From: Conexibacter sp. SYSU D00693
Lineage (GTDB): Bacteria; Actinomycetota; Thermoleophilia; Solirubrobacterales; Solirubrobacteraceae
Length of the DNA stretch: 64,000 bases
Assembly (NCBI RefSeq): GCF_017084525.1
Contig: NZ_CP070950.1
Span: forward strand, 4,030,001-4,094,000
Direction of reading: 5' to 3'
A program made the translations under genes and the position numbers. Under the pieces are notes generated by a model. That model was not told where the DNA came from. It did no database searches and saw nothing but the letters and a program-made list of their open reading frames with translations. Positions 39,893-51,322 of this stretch are shown here, in pieces; position 1 is the stretch's first letter; each line of letters begins with the position of its first letter.

Positions 39893-42800
39893 CTAGCCCT
39901 GGTCGGCGGCGCGCAGCGCCATCTCCGGCGCCTCCTCGCGGCCGGCCGCGCGGCCCGCGGGCTGGCCGTCCTCGGCCTCGACGGCGCCCTCGCGCGGGTC
40001 CTCGTCCTCGAGCTCGGGCGCCTGGCCGAAGAGCGAGGGGTCGCGCTTGGAGCCCTTGATGACGTCGTCGGGCGAGCCGTCGGGCAGCAGGCGGCCGTTG
40101 CGCATGCCGTAGTAGATGGCCTGCGGGTGGTGCAGGACCATCGCCAGCGTCGACTGCTCGGGCACCGGGGCGAAGCCGCCGTCGGTGATCTGCATCCCGA
40201 TCTGCTCGAGGTCGAGCAGCTGCTCGACCTTCTTGTGGTCGGCCTGGTCGGGGATCGCCGGGTAGCCCCACGACAGGCGGCGGCCCTGGGTGGCGGGGAT
40301 GCCCAGCCAGCCGCGGACCTTCCAGTGCAGCCACTCCGACAGGCCCTCGGCGGTCTGGACGCCGAGGCCGTGGACGAAGAGCTGCTCGGCGAACTCGCCG
40401 TCGGCCTCGAGCTTGGCCATCAGGTCGGTGACCTCGGAGCCGACGGTCAGCGCCTGCAGGGCGATGACGTCGAGCTCGCCGCTCTCCTTCGGGCGGAAGA
40501 AGTCCGACGTCGCGAGGCGATCGCCCTTGGGCTGGCGCGGCGTCACGAAGCGCGCCAGTTCGGTCTCGCGGTCCTCGGGGTCGAGCACGACGATGTCGTT
40601 GCCCTCGGAGTAGCAGGGGAAGAAGCCCAGCAGCGCGCGCGGGTGCAGGTAGTCCTGCTCGGCCCACATGCGCTCGAGGCGCGGGCGGAAGTCGCCCTCG
40701 ACGAGCTCCTTCCAGGCATCGCCCTTCACGCCGCGCCCGCCCCAGTGCAGCTTGAAGAGCACGTGGGTGTCGAGGTGGCTGTAGAGCTCGTCCATGTCGA
40801 CCGGGATCTCCCGGACGCCCCAGAACGGCGGCTCGGGGATGTCGACGTCGGTGCGCACGGCGGAGCGGACGCTGTCGTCGGAGGTGTCGAGCTCCTCGGG
40901 CTCCTCGCCCTTGAGGCGGAACTGCTCGGCGTCCTCGCGCAGCTTGGTGCGCAGCCGCTCGCGCGCGTCGTCCTCGACGATCGCGTCCATCACGGCCAGG
41001 CCCTCGAAGGCGTCCTTGCAGTAGAAGACGCCCGGCTCGTACTGCTCCTCGGTCTCCTTGCCGCCGGGGAACAGCGCGCGGTAGGAGAACGCACGGTTGA
41101 TCGCGGCGCCGCCGATGAGCACGGGGTACTCGAGGCCCTGGGCGTGGAGCTCCTGCACCGCGGCGGGCATCTGCTTGGAGGTCGACACGAGCAGCGCGCT
41201 GAGGCCGATCGCCGTCGCGTCGTGCTCCTTGGCCGCGTCGAGGATGTTCGAGATCGGCACCTGCTTGCCGAGGTCGACCACGGAGTAGCCGTTGTTGGTC
41301 AGGATCGTGTTGACCAGCGACTTGCCGATGTCGTGCACGTCGCCGAAGACCGTGGCCAGGACGACGGTGCCCTTCGTGTAGCCCTCGATGCGGTCGAGGT
41401 ACTGCTCGAGCTGGGCGACGGCGCGCTTCATGACCTCGGCCGACTGCAGGACGAACGGCAGGATCAGCTCGCCCGCGCCGAACTTGTCGCCGACCTCCTT
41501 CATCGCCGGCAGCAGCACGTCGTTGAGGACCGGGACGGCGCCGAGCTTCTCGACGGCCTTGTCGATCTGGGCCTCAACGCCGTCCTTCTTGCGGCGCAGG
41601 ATGTGCCAGTGCAGGGCCTCCTCGGGCTCCATGCCGGCCGTGGGGTCGGCCGCCTCGGAGGCCTCCTCCGTCGCGCCCTTGCTCTCGAAGTGCGCGATGA
41701 AGCGCTCCAGCGCGTCCTCGCGGCGGTTGAAGACCAGGTCGTCGGCGAGGTCGCGCTCGACCTGGTCGATCTCGCCGTAGGGCGTGATGTGGTTCGGGTT
41801 GACCATCGCGAGGTCCAGCCCGGCCTCCACGCAGTGGTGCAGGAAGGTCGAGTTGAGGACCGCGCGCGCGGCCGGCCCGACGCCGAAGGAGACGTTGGAG
41901 ACGCCCAGCGACGTCTTGACGCCCGGCAGCTCGGCCTTGACGCGCCGGATGCCCTCGATCGTCTCGACCGCGGAGGGCTTCCACTCCTCGTCGCCCGTGG
42001 TGAGCGTGAAGGTGAGGACGTCGAAGATCAGCAGCTCGGGGTCGAGGCCGTGCTCGTCGCAGGCCAGCTCCTTGATGCGCTTGGCGACCTCGACCTTGCG
42101 CTCGGCCGTCTTGGCCATCCCGACCTCGTCGATGGTCAGCGCGATGAGCGCCGCGCCGTGGGCGATCGCGACGGGGACGACCTGGTCGAGCTTGTCCCGG
42201 CCCGCCTCGAGGTTGACCGAGTTGACGATCGCGCGGCCCGGGATCTGCTCGAGGGCGCGCTGGATGACCTCCGGCTCGGTCGAGTCGACCTGGATCGGCG
42301 CGGGCTGCGAGAGCGAGACGCGCTTGGCGACCTCGGCCATCTGCACGTCCTCGTCGGTGCGCTCGGTGAGCGCGACGCAGAGGTCGAGCACGTGCGCGCC
42401 GCCCTCGACCTGGTCCTCGGCGACCTGGACGAGGCCGTCGTAGTCGTCGGCGAGCAGGAGCTCCTTGGCCTTGCGCGAGCCCTGCGAGTTGACGCGCTCG
42501 CCGACGAGCGTCGGCGACGGGTCCTGCACCAGCGGCGTGGCGGTGATGAGCGACGAGACGTGCGGCGCGCGCGGGGCGGGGCGCGTGAAGTCGGTCCGGG
42601 CGCCGCGACAGCGCTCGGCGATCGCGGAGATGTGCTCGGGCGTCGTGCCGCAGCACCCGCCGACGATCGACAGGCCGTAGCGGTCGACGAAGTCGCCCAG
42701 GACGTCGGCCAGCGGGCCCGGCTTCTCGGGGAAGATCGTCTCGCCGTCGGGGCCCTGCTGCGGGATGCCGGCGTTCGGGATGCAGTGGATCGGCATCGGC

Positions 42801-43525
42801 GCGAACTCGCCGAGGAAGCGGATCGCGTCGCGCATGTGCTCAGGGCCCGAGGAGCAGTTGAGGCCGATGACGTCGACCTTGAGCGCCTCCATCGTGGTCA
42901 GCCACGAGGAGACGTCGGTGCCCAGCAGCATCTTGCCGTTCTCGGGCATGACGAAGGCGCTCACCTGGATGGGCACCTTGCGGCCGGTCGCCTTGAACGC
43001 CTCGCGGGCGCCGAAGACGGCCGCCTTGACCTCGAGGACGTCCTGCGCGGTCTCGATGATGAGGAGGTCGGCGCCGCCCTTGAGCAGGCCGGTCGCCTGC
43101 TCGGTGAAGACCTCGACGAGCTTGCCGAAGGCGATGTTGCCGAGCGTGGGGTCGTCGGAGGAGGGCAGGAAGCCGGTCGGGCCGATCGAGCCGGCGACGA
43201 AGCGGTCGGGACCGACGGCCTTGCGGGCGATCTCGGCGGCGCGCTGGTTGATCTCGAGCGTGTGGTCCTGCAGGCCCCACTCCTCGAGCTTCAGGCGCGA
43301 GCCCTGGAACGTGTCGGTCTCCACGACCTCGGCACCGGCCTCGACCATCGAGGTGTGCACGCCCTCGATGACGTCGGGGCGGTTGAGGACGAGCACCTCA
43401 TGCGCGCGGCCCGGGAGCTGGTAGTCGCGCTCGAGGTCGAGGTCCTGCTCCTCGAGCAGGGCGCCCATCGACCCGTCGAAGACGATCACACGCTCGCGGG
43501 CGGCGGCCAGGAAGTCACGCTCCAT
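39893..43525 (-). CDS. metH: Cobalamin-dependent methionine synthase
   Basis: A 1210-residue MetH that transfers the methyl group of methyltetrahydrofolate through cobalamin to homocysteine. Domains in order are homocysteine-binding (1-320; FDGSMGALLEEQDLDLERDY, then GLNCSS and SIVGGCCGTTPEHI near 289 for zinc), pterin-binding (about 340-620; VGERVNSQGSRKAKELL, DSTEPEVI), cobalamin cap and Rossmann domain (about 650-880; DVHDIGK near 728 carrying the lower-ligand His) and the C-terminal reactivation domain that binds SAM (from about 900; RxxPAIPDQxDH-like GYPAIPDQADH). All four parts are complete. The ATG follows TAGAGT by 7 nt, leaving no room for a riboswitch leader. Confidence 0.95.
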   Translation of the reverse strand: MERDFLAAARERVIVFDGSMGALLEEQDLDLERDYQLPGRAHEVLVLNRPDVIEGVHTSMVEAGAEVVETDTFQGSRLKLEEWGLQDHTLEINQRAAEIARKAVGPDRFVAGSIGPTGFLPSSDDPTLGNIAFGKLVEVFTEQATGLLKGGADLLIIETAQDVLEVKAAVFGAREAFKATGRKVPIQVSAFVMPENGKMLLGTDVSSWLTTMEALKVDVIGLNCSSGPEHMRDAIRFLGEFAPMPIHCIPNAGIPQQGPDGETIFPEKPGPLADVLGDFVDRYGLSIVGGCCGTTPEHISAIAERCRGARTDFTRPAPRAPHVSSLITATPLVQDPSPTLVGERVNSQGSRKAKELLLADDYDGLVQVAEDQVEGGAHVLDLCVALTERTDEDVQMAEVAKRVSLSQPAPIQVDSTEPEVIQRALEQIPGRAIVNSVNLEAGRDKLDQVVPVAIAHGAALIALTIDEVGMAKTAERKVEVAKRIKELACDEHGLDPELLIFDVLTFTLTTGDEEWKPSAVETIEGIRRVKAELPGVKTSLGVSNVSFGVGPAARAVLNSTFLHHCVEAGLDLAMVNPNHITPYGEIDQVERDLADDLVFNRREDALERFIAHFESKGATEEASEAADPTAGMEPEEALHWHILRRKKDGVEAQIDKAVEKLGAVPVLNDVLLPAMKEVGDKFGAGELILPFVLQSAEVMKRAVAQLEQYLDRIEGYTKGTVVLATVFGDVHDIGKSLVNTILTNNGYSVVDLGKQVPISNILDAAKEHDATAIGLSALLVSTSKQMPAAVQELHAQGLEYPVLIGGAAINRAFSYRALFPGGKETEEQYEPGVFYCKDAFEGLAVMDAIVEDDARERLRTKLREDAEQFRLKGEEPEELDTSDDSVRSAVRTDVDIPEPPFWGVREIPVDMDELYSHLDTHVLFKLHWGGRGVKGDAWKELVEGDFRPRLERMWAEQDYLHPRALLGFFPCYSEGNDIVVLDPEDRETELARFVTPRQPKGDRLATSDFFRPKESGELDVIALQALTVGSEVTDLMAKLEADGEFAEQLFVHGLGVQTAEGLSEWLHWKVRGWLGIPATQGRRLSWGYPAIPDQADHKKVEQLLDLEQIGMQITDGGFAPVPEQSTLAMVLHHPQAIYYGMRNGRLLPDGSPDDVIKGSKRDPSLFGQAPELEDEDPREGAVEAEDGQPAGRAAGREEAPEMALRAADQG

Positions 43526-43532
43526 GGGCTCG

Positions 43533-43573
43533 ACTCTACCAGCGAACGGGCCAACCTTGACACAGCTGTGTCA
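43533..43573 (-). promoter_or_regulatory. metH promoter with palindromic operator
   Basis: On the minus strand TAGAGT (43533-43538) lies 7 nt before the metH ATG. Just upstream, TGACACAGCTGTGTCA (43558-43573) is a perfect 16-bp palindrome. Flanking CAACC and GGTTG extend the symmetry to about 28 bp with one mismatched pair. The site covers the -35 region of metH, as a repressor operator would, and lies about 80-95 bp before the divergent gene. Confidence 0.65.
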
Positions 43574-43652
43574 GGGTTGTGGCCAGGGTCCCGGAGGCGG
43601 GATCAGGGTGTGCCCTGATGCTCCGGGGTGCGCGCGGGCGCACGATGGCGCC

Positions 43653-44207
43653 ATGCCCGAGACGCCCGTCGCTCCCGCCTCCCGCTCCTGGCTGCTGTGG
43701 CTCGTCGGCCTGGCCGGCCTGGCGGTCTGCATCACGTCGCTGTGGCACGGCATGCGCGAGGTCATGGACGTCGGCGGCTCGTGCGCGAGCGGCGGGGCCT
43801 ACGAGATCGCGACGCCGTGCCCGGAGGGGTCGATCCTGCTCGTGGCGCCCGCCATGCCGCTGGGCTTCCTCTTCGCCGGGATCGCGGCCTGGGGCGGGTC
43901 GAAGCTGCCGTCCGGGGCCGTGGGGACGATCGGCCTGGCCTGGCCGGCGCTCTTCCTCTCGCTGGGCTTCAACTTCGCGCAGTACGGGGTCGGCGGGGCG
44001 GGTGGGGACGGATCCGGCGGCGTGGACGGCGGCTTCCTCACCTGCGCCGTGGTCTTCCTCCTCATGGGCGGTCTGCCGCTGGGCTTCGTGCCCGGGTGGA
44101 TCAGGGGGATGGGCCAGCGGCGCTCGGTCGTCCTCGCCGGGTTCGCGGCCGCGGCGACCGCGGGCGTGGTCGGCGGGCGGCTGCTCGCCCTCGCGGTGAC
44201 GGGTTGA
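43653..44207 (+). CDS. Hypothetical four-helix membrane protein
   Basis: A 184-residue protein with four hydrophobic segments: [40 protein letters not shown], a third around [18 protein letters not shown], and [20 protein letters not shown] last stretch [21 protein letters not shown] may be a fifth. A Gly/Asp-rich loop lies between helices three and four. I do not recognise the family. ATG 43653 has CACGAT 6 nt upstream, a weak match to the local -10 type. The palindrome of the metH promoter lies in the shared intergenic region. Confidence 0.6.
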   Translation: MPETPVAPASRSWLLWLVGLAGLAVCITSLWHGMREVMDVGGSCASGGAYEIATPCPEGSILLVAPAMPLGFLFAGIAAWGGSKLPSGAVGTIGLAWPALFLSLGFNFAQYGVGGAGGDGSGGVDGGFLTCAVVFLLMGGLPLGFVPGWIRGMGQRRSVVLAGFAAAATAGVVGGRLLALAVTG

Positions 44208-44238
44208 CCGCACTAGCGCGAGAGGGGAGGGCGGGGCG

Positions 44239-47133
44239 ATGATGGGCCTCGTGGGGACGCTCGTCGGACGCCAGGCGGAGCTCGAGGCGCTGGAGGCGCT
44301 GCTGCGCGCGACGCACGAGGCCGGGACCGGCACGTTCGCGCTGGTCGCCGGCGACCCGGGCATCGGCAAGTCGACGCTGTCGGCGTCGCTGGCCCAGGCC
44401 GCCGAGGAGGCGGGCTGGACGGTCCTCGCCGGCCGTGCCGCGGAGTTCGAGCGCGAGCTGCCGTTCGGGGCGCTCGTCGACGCGCTCGACGCGCACGTCG
44501 CCGGCCTGGACCGCACGCGCCTGGCGCGCATGGGCGTCGAGCGCCTCGAGGAGCTGGCGGCGATCCTGCCGTCGCTGGAGGCCCACGCCACGCCGACGGC
44601 CGGCGACCGCCACGCCACGCACCGCGCGCTGCGCGAGCTGCTCGAGGGCGTGGCGGCGACCCGGCCGCTGCTGCTCGTCCTCGACGACCTCCACTGGGCG
44701 GACCCCGCGACGGTCGACGTCCTCGCCGCCCTGGCGCGCCGGCCGCCCGCCGCGCGCGTGCTGGTGCTCGGCGGCCACCGCCCGTCGGCGCAGCTGGCGC
44801 CGCTCGTGTCCGCGGTCCAGGCGCTCGAGCGCGGGACGCTCGTGCGCCTCGCCCCGCTGTCGCGCGACGACGCGGCGGCGCTGCTGGGCCCTGAGGTGAC
44901 GCCCGCGGAGCGCGACGCGATCCTGCGCGCCGCCGGCGGCAACCCGTTCTTCCTGGAGCAGCTCGCTCGCGCGCCGGTCGCGGCGGGCGCCGGCACGGCC
45001 GGCCCCGCGGGCGTGCCGCCGGGCGTCGCGGCGGCGATCCGCGAGGAGCTGGAGGCGCTGGCCGACGGCACCCGCGCCTTCCTGCACGGCGCGGCCGTGG
45101 CGGGCGAGCCGTTCGACCTCGTCCTGGCCGCGGCGGCGGCGCAGATCACCCAGGGCGCGGCGACCGCGGCGGTCGACGAGGCCATCGCGGCCGGCGTCGT
45201 CCAGGAGGCCGACGCGCCGGGGCGCTTCGCCTTCCGCCACCCGCTCGTGCGCCGCGCGGTCTACGAGGCGGCCGGCGCCGGCTGGCGCCTCGGCGCCCAC
45301 GACCGGCTGCGCCGCGCGCTCGAGGCGCTGGGCGCGGACGTCACGCTCATCGCCCACCACGCCGAGGGCGCGGCCGCCGTGGGCGACGACGAGGCGATCG
45401 ACGTGCTCGTCGCGGCGGCCGACCGGGTCGCCGCAAGAGCGCCCGACAGCGCCGCCCACTGGTACGGCGCCGCGCTGCGGCTGCTCACCGACGTGACGGG
45501 CGAGCGCCGCCGCGACCTGCTGGCCAAGCGCGGCGCCGCGCTGCTCACCGGCGGCCACCTCGAGGAGGCGCGCGAGGTCCTGCTCGAGGCCGACGCCGGG
45601 ACGCTGGACGCGACGGTCGGCCTCGCCCAGGTCGAGACCTGGCTCGGCCTCGACGACGAGGCCCGTGCCCGGCTGGAGCGCGCGATCGCCCGCCTGGGCG
45701 AGGACGAGCACCGGGCACGCGCGGCGCTCGAGCTCCAGCTCGTCGTGCTGCACGAGCTCAACCTGCGCACCCACGAGGCAGGCGCCGCGGCGCGCCGGGC
45801 GCTCGCCGCCGCCGAGGCGGCCGAGGACCCGGTGGTCCTGGGCGCGGTCCGCGCGCTGTTCGCCGACGTCCTCTCGCAGTCCGACCCGCAGGGCGCGGCG
45901 GAGATCCTCGAGGCGGCGATGGAGGCCTTCGCCCGCTGCGAGGACGCCGAGCTCGCGCCGTGGCTGCAGAGCATCTGGGCGCTCGGCTGGGCGGCGACGC
46001 ACATCGAGCGCTACGACGACGGCGCCGCGTTGTTCGACCGCGGCCTGCGCATCGCCCGGCTGGCGGGCGACCCCGGCATGGCGGCGACGCTGCAGGTCGA
46101 CCGCGCGCTGTGCGCGCTGCGCGCGGGCAACCTGCGCGAGTGCTGGACGCTCATCGACGACGGCGTGGAGGCCGCGCGGCTGGCGCCGAGCCGCCGGTAC
46201 CTCTGGTGGGCGCTGTTCGGCCAGGCGCTGAGCCTCGGGCGCAGCGGCGACGAGGGCAGGGCCCGCGCGGCGCTGGCCGAGTGCGAGGCCGTCGCCAAGA
46301 CGCTGCCGCCCCACCCGCACGTCACGCTGTGGACGGGGTACGTGCGCGCGTTCGTCCTGGCCGGGCTCGGCGACCTCGCCGCCGCCTTCGAGGGCCTCGA
46401 GGCGCTGGCCGGCGGCGAGGGGCTGCCGCTCGTCCAGAACGCCGACCGCCACTACGCCCGCCTCATCGCCATCAACGCGGCGCTCGGCCGGGGCGACCTC
46501 GACGAGGCCGAGCACTGGGCCGCCGAGGGCGAGGACTGGGCGGCCGAGAGCGGGCTGGTGGGCCAGCGCGGCTGGGCGCTGCGCGGCCGGGCGATCGTCA
46601 CCGCCGCCCAGGGCGACCTCGCCGCCGCCGCCGAGCGCGCCATCGCCTCGGGCGAGGCGTTCGCCTCGGTCGGCATCGTCCTGGAGGCCGAGCGCTCCCG
46701 CCTCCTCGCGGGCGGCTGCCTCGCCGCCGCGGGCCGGCGTGACGACGCGGTGAAGCTCCTCCTCGCCGCCGAGCAGGCGCTCTACGACGCCGGCGCCGAG
46801 CGCGATCGCGCCGTCGCCGTCCGCGAGCTGCGGCGCCTGGGGCGCCGCGTGGCGCCGCGCGCCGCCGCCGAGCCCGCCGCCGGGGCGGCGGGCGGCGCGG
46901 CCGACGGCCTCGCCCCGCTGAGCGCCCGGGAGCGCGAGGTCGCCTCGCTGGTGGCCGAGGGCCGCACGAACCGCGAGGTCGCCGAGACCCTCTTCCTCAG
47001 CCAGAAGACGGTGGAGACCCACCTGCGCAACATCTTCGCCAAGCTCGGCGTGACGAGCCGCACGGGGGTCGCGGCGGCCGTCGAGCGGGGGCGCCACGAG
47101 GCCGCGCTGGCCGGGTCGTCCTCGGCGGGCTGA
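44239..47133 (+). CDS. Large ATP-binding LuxR-family (LAL) transcriptional regulator
   Basis: A 964-residue regulator. The N-terminal AAA/NB-ARC-like ATPase has Walker [10 protein letters not shown] (about 38-46) and Walker [13 protein letters not shown] (about 151-162). The middle (about 350-880) is an alpha-helical TPR-like solenoid with many A/L/E/R repeats. The C-terminal LuxR helix-turn-helix is [20 protein letters not shown], then [20 protein letters not shown] (near 895-935). LAL proteins couple ATP and inducer binding to activation of catabolic or secondary-metabolite operons; the target here is unknown. A purine-rich GAGGGGAGGG precedes ATG 44239, so this gene has a leadered transcript. 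The membrane-protein gene ends 31 nt before it. Confidence 0.9.
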   Translation: MMGLVGTLVGRQAELEALEALLRATHEAGTGTFALVAGDPGIGKSTLSASLAQAAEEAGWTVLAGRAAEFERELPFGALVDALDAHVAGLDRTRLARMGVERLEELAAILPSLEAHATPTAGDRHATHRALRELLEGVAATRPLLLVLDDLHWADPATVDVLAALARRPPAARVLVLGGHRPSAQLAPLVSAVQALERGTLVRLAPLSRDDAAALLGPEVTPAERDAILRAAGGNPFFLEQLARAPVAAGAGTAGPAGVPPGVAAAIREELEALADGTRAFLHGAAVAGEPFDLVLAAAAAQITQGAATAAVDEAIAAGVVQEADAPGRFAFRHPLVRRAVYEAAGAGWRLGAHDRLRRALEALGADVTLIAHHAEGAAAVGDDEAIDVLVAAADRVAARAPDSAAHWYGAALRLLTDVTGERRRDLLAKRGAALLTGGHLEEAREVLLEADAGTLDATVGLAQVETWLGLDDEARARLERAIARLGEDEHRARAALELQLVVLHELNLRTHEAGAAARRALAAAEAAEDPVVLGAVRALFADVLSQSDPQGAAEILEAAMEAFARCEDAELAPWLQSIWALGWAATHIERYDDGAALFDRGLRIARLAGDPGMAATLQVDRALCALRAGNLRECWTLIDDGVEAARLAPSRRYLWWALFGQALSLGRSGDEGRARAALAECEAVAKTLPPHPHVTLWTGYVRAFVLAGLGDLAAAFEGLEALAGGEGLPLVQNADRHYARLIAINAALGRGDLDEAEHWAAEGEDWAAESGLVGQRGWALRGRAIVTAAQGDLAAAAERAIASGEAFASVGIVLEAERSRLLAGGCLAAAGRRDDAVKLLLAAEQALYDAGAERDRAVAVRELRRLGRRVAPRAAAEPAAGAAGGAADGLAPLSAREREVASLVAEGRTNREVAETLFLSQKTVETHLRNIFAKLGVTSRTGVAAAVERGRHEAALAGSSSAG

Positions 47134-47140
47134 GCGCCGC

Positions 47141-49318
47141 TCAGCGACGCAGCCGCACCGCCACCCCGTCGCGGTCCGTCACGCCGTCCCGGCTCGTCGC
47201 CGCCACCTCGATCCCCACGGCGACGTACGCGCCCTGCACCCGCAGCGCCCGCCGCAGCGCCCGCAGCGACGCCGGTCCCGCGCTCACCCGCGCCACCGAC
47301 CCGCGGACCGCCACCCGCAGCGCCAGCGTCTGCGGCATGCGCCCCCCGGCGAGGACCGAGGCGCTCGCGGTCACGACGCGGGTGCAGTCCCGCGCGCACG
47401 TCATGCGGACCGACGCGAGGCGGGCCGCGCGGCCGGTGCCCCGCTCGGTCACCTTCAGGCGCAGGCCGACCGGACGCGGCGGTGGCGTGCTCACCGTCGC
47501 GCGACCCGCGTCGCGGCAGCCGGTGCGCGGTCCGAGTCCGGGGAAGCGCTGGACGCGGCTGCCGCCGGCCTCGGCGACGACGAGGCCGCCGTCGCAGTCG
47601 AAGGCCAGGCCGGCCGGACCGATGAGCTGGCCGGCGTCACGCCCGGCGCCGCCCAGCGTCTGGACGACGGCTCCGGTGCGGTCGAGGTGCAGGACGCGGT
47701 CGTTGCCGGCGTCGCTGACCCAGGCGCCGCCGGTGTCGTCGGCCAGCAGGCCGGTGGCGCGGGTCGCGTCACCGCCGGCCGGGATGCGCAGCGTCCAGGC
47801 GGGCAGCGCCCGGCCGTCGCGGGTCATCCGGCGCACGGAGCCCACGGCCCGGGCGCCGAGGCGCTCGGCCGGGGACTCGCCGAAGGCGATCGTCCCGTCA
47901 CGCAGGAGGGCGAGCGCGCCGGCGCTGCGGCCCGACGGCAGGGCCGTCCCGAGCAGCGGCCCCGGCTGGCCGTCGCGGCCGATCCGGGCGACCTGGCCCC
48001 GGCCGGTCAGCACCCACGTCGTCCCGTCGCCCTCGACGACGACGTCGCTCACCTGGAGCCGCGCCACGCCGCGCTCGTCGGCGGGCAGGAGGTCGCGTGC
48101 GACGCCGGCGCCCAGCGCGCGCAGCTGACCGCCGTCGACGACGCGCAGCTCCCGGTCGCCGGCGAACGTGACCGCCCGCGGGGCGGTGACCGAGGCGGTC
48201 GACTGCCGGAAGCTGCGGCCCTGCGCCCACGCGCCGCGGAACCGCCCGTCGAGCAAGAACCACGAGATGCGCGCGTTGGCGTCGGCGACCGCGACCTCGC
48301 CGAACGCGTTCACCGCGACGTCGGCGGGCGTCGTCGTCCATCCCCCGTCGCGCCCGTCGCGGCCGAGCGCGCGCACCCAGCGGCCGGACGCCGTCGTCTC
48401 GGCGACCCGGCCGTTGGCGGCGTCGGCGACGAGCACGTTGCCCCCGCGTGCCACCGCGAGCGCCCGCGGGAACGTGAACCGCCCGGCGCCCCGCCCCTGC
48501 CGGCCGAAGGAGCCGACCTGGCGCAGGCGCCGGTCGAGCACGACGATCCGGTGGGCGTTGTTGTCGGCGACGTACGCGCGCCCGTCACGGCCCAGCGCGA
48601 CGTCGTAGGGGAAGCGCAGCCGCACCCGGTCGCGCTGCGTCGCGCGCACGAAGCGCCCGGAGGTCGTGAGCTCGACGACCCGGTGGCTGCCGTCGTCGGC
48701 CACGAGCAGCCGCCGGCCCGCGACCGCCAGGCCCTGCGGCACGTTCAGCCGGCCCTTGCCCAGGACCTTCGCGCCGCGACCGTCGAGGCCGAAGCGCTGC
48801 ACGCGGTGGTTGCCGGTGTCGGCGACGTAGACGTAGCGGCCGCTGACGGCGATGCCGCCGCTGGCGGTCGACCCCGCGAACGACCCCGAGCTCGTCGAGA
48901 GCTGCCCGCGTCCCTGCCCGCGCTCGCCGAAGCAGCGCTGCAGCCGGCCGTCGGCGGCGAAGACGGCGACGCGCGAGTGGTCGGTGTCGAGCACGAAGAC
49001 GCGCCCGTCGCGCGCGACCGCGAGCCCGCCGACGGCGCCGAGGCGCCCGCACGGCCGGCCCGCCATGCCGAACGAGCCCGCCGGTCGCCCGTCGCGGAAG
49101 CGCTGGATGCGCCCGCTGGCGTGGTCGCCCACGAGCACCGTCCCGTCGGGCGCCACGGCGACCGCCTCGGGCAGGCGCAGGACGCCGTCGGCATCGCCGA
49201 AGGGCGACGGCGCCGGGGCGGCGTCCTGGGAGAGGGCGGTCGTGGCGATCGCCGCTGCCGCGCCGGCGGAGACCGCCGCACCCAGCAGCCAGCGACCCGT
49301 CGGGCGCGCAGGCATCAC
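47141..49318 (-). CDS. Secreted NHL-repeat beta-propeller protein
   Basis: A 725-residue exported protein starting at GTG 49318 or ATG 49315. The signal is RWLLGAAVSAGAAAAIATTALS. It then carries a long run of NHL repeats, for example LPEAVAVAPDGTVLVGDH, GIAVSGRYVYVADTGNHRVQ, DVALGRDGRAYVADNNAHRI and ALAVARGGNVLVADAANGRV, with two or more six-bladed propellers likely. The C-terminal 130 residues form the Arg-rich beta module (VGLRLKVTERGTGRAARL, a Cys pair C-A-R-D-C). It probably binds a surface ligand; no enzyme motif is seen. It is convergent with the LAL regulator, 7 nt apart. Confidence 0.8.
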   Translation of the reverse strand: MMPARPTGRWLLGAAVSAGAAAAIATTALSQDAAPAPSPFGDADGVLRLPEAVAVAPDGTVLVGDHASGRIQRFRDGRPAGSFGMAGRPCGRLGAVGGLAVARDGRVFVLDTDHSRVAVFAADGRLQRCFGERGQGRGQLSTSSGSFAGSTASGGIAVSGRYVYVADTGNHRVQRFGLDGRGAKVLGKGRLNVPQGLAVAGRRLLVADDGSHRVVELTTSGRFVRATQRDRVRLRFPYDVALGRDGRAYVADNNAHRIVVLDRRLRQVGSFGRQGRGAGRFTFPRALAVARGGNVLVADAANGRVAETTASGRWVRALGRDGRDGGWTTTPADVAVNAFGEVAVADANARISWFLLDGRFRGAWAQGRSFRQSTASVTAPRAVTFAGDRELRVVDGGQLRALGAGVARDLLPADERGVARLQVSDVVVEGDGTTWVLTGRGQVARIGRDGQPGPLLGTALPSGRSAGALALLRDGTIAFGESPAERLGARAVGSVRRMTRDGRALPAWTLRIPAGGDATRATGLLADDTGGAWVSDAGNDRVLHLDRTGAVVQTLGGAGRDAGQLIGPAGLAFDCDGGLVVAEAGGSRVQRFPGLGPRTGCRDAGRATVSTPPPRPVGLRLKVTERGTGRAARLASVRMTCARDCTRVVTASASVLAGGRMPQTLALRVAVRGSVARVSAGPASLRALRRALRVQGAYVAVGIEVAATSRDGVTDRDGVAVRLRR

Positions 49319-49358
49319 TGCCTAGACGGACCGCGCGCCCGAAGGTGTCGCGTCAGCC

Positions 49359-50503
49359 CTACGGCGTGGTGACCGAGATCGTCATCCAGCCGAACTCGTC
49401 GCCCTCGGCGTAGATCCCGTTGCCCAGGAGGCCGGAGCCGTTCTTGGTGAGCCTGCCCGGGACCTGCTCGTAGGTGCGCGTCCTGCCGTCGGGGCTCGTC
49501 GTCACCGCCCTGGCCTTGGCGACGTCGAGGCGGATGAGATCGGCGCGGCGGTCCCCCGGGTTCGTGTCCAGGCCGCCGGTGAAGCGGAACGTCGACAGCG
49601 GGTCCCCGCCGAGCTGGACCTCAGGGTCGTGGGCGCTGAGGTCGATGCCGTGGTCGCTGTAGAGGAAGCGCAGGCGGCCCTTGAACTGGAGCTTGCCCTG
49701 GCCCGTCGCCGGGTCGAACCAGCCGCCCGCCGGCGCGTACGCGAAGTCGTAGTGCAGCGACGCGTCGCTGCCGGGGCGCACCGTCGGCGGCAGGGCGCTC
49801 GCGCCGTCGGCGACGCTCGTCCCCTCGCCGGTGTTGATGTAGCGGATGAACGACTCGCGCACGTGCCACTGGACCGACGAGGCGGCGACGTCGACCGCGC
49901 CCGCCGGACGGTCGAGCTGCGGAACCGGCGCGGTCGGGGCGACCGACGTCGGGGTGCCGCCGCCGCTGCTGCCCGGCGCCGAGGGCGAGGTGCCGGCACC
50001 GCCGGTCGGCGCCCCCGAGCCCTTGGGCAGCGTCGCGGTGAGGGAGACGGTGCCGAAGCGCCCGCGCGGAGTGCGGCGCAGGCGCAGCGCCTTGCGCAGC
50101 TGCTGGCCCGCGGCCTTCGTCAGCGTCAGCCGGGCGCCGCGGACCGTGACCGTCCCCTTGGCCGCGTCGGTCGAGCGCCTGCCGCCGGTGATGGTGAAGA
50201 TCGTCCGGCGCCGGTCGCGCAGGATCGCCGTGACCGTCGAACGCGCACCGATGGTCGTGCGCAGCCGCGTGAGCGTCACGCTGCGCCTGCCGGCCTTCAG
50301 GCGCAGCTTGCCCTCGTGCTGGATCGTGGCCGAGGACGACAGCGACCCGCGCAACACGGGCAGCGCCACGCTCTCGGGCGCCCCGAGCCCCTTCGCGCCC
50401 GCGCCGGAGATCGACAGCGTCGCGCTGCCTGACGGCTCCTGCGCGGCGGCGGGGACGGCGCCGGCCACGGCGAGCGCGGCGGCGAGGGCGAGGGTGCGGC
50501 GGG

Positions 50504-50507
<4 letters not shown>
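49359..50507 (-). CDS. HtaA-like haem-binding surface protein
   Basis: A 382-residue exported protein. The signal is ALAAALAVAGAVPAAAQ. The N-terminal half (about 25-170) is an Arg/Thr-rich beta domain, then a Gly/Pro/Ser linker. The C-terminal HtaA (CR) domain starts SSVQWHVRESFIRYINTGEG (about 205-224), the W-x-V-x-E-S-F-x-x-Y pattern of corynebacterial HtaA haem-binding domains. It continues with GKLQFKGRLRFLYSDHGIDL and ends FGWMTISV. HtaA proteins capture haem and hand it to HmuT. The ATG overlaps the ATPase stop (ATGA), making this the last gene of the haem uptake operon. No C-terminal membrane anchor is visible, unlike classical HtaA. Confidence 0.82.

Positions 50508-51318
<811 letters not shown>

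Positions 51319-51322
<4 letters not shown>

Noticed and set aside
38030-43618. Plus-strand open frame of 1862 codons opposite metH and its neighbours
   Set aside because: It is the antisense shadow of metH and adjacent genes. High GC removes stop codons; the translation is low-complexity and has no domains.
43526-43652. Riboswitch (SAM or cobalamin) upstream of metH
   Set aside because: The TAGAGT box 7 nt before the start leaves no leader, and no B12-box or SAM-box sequence was seen. A palindromic operator is present instead.
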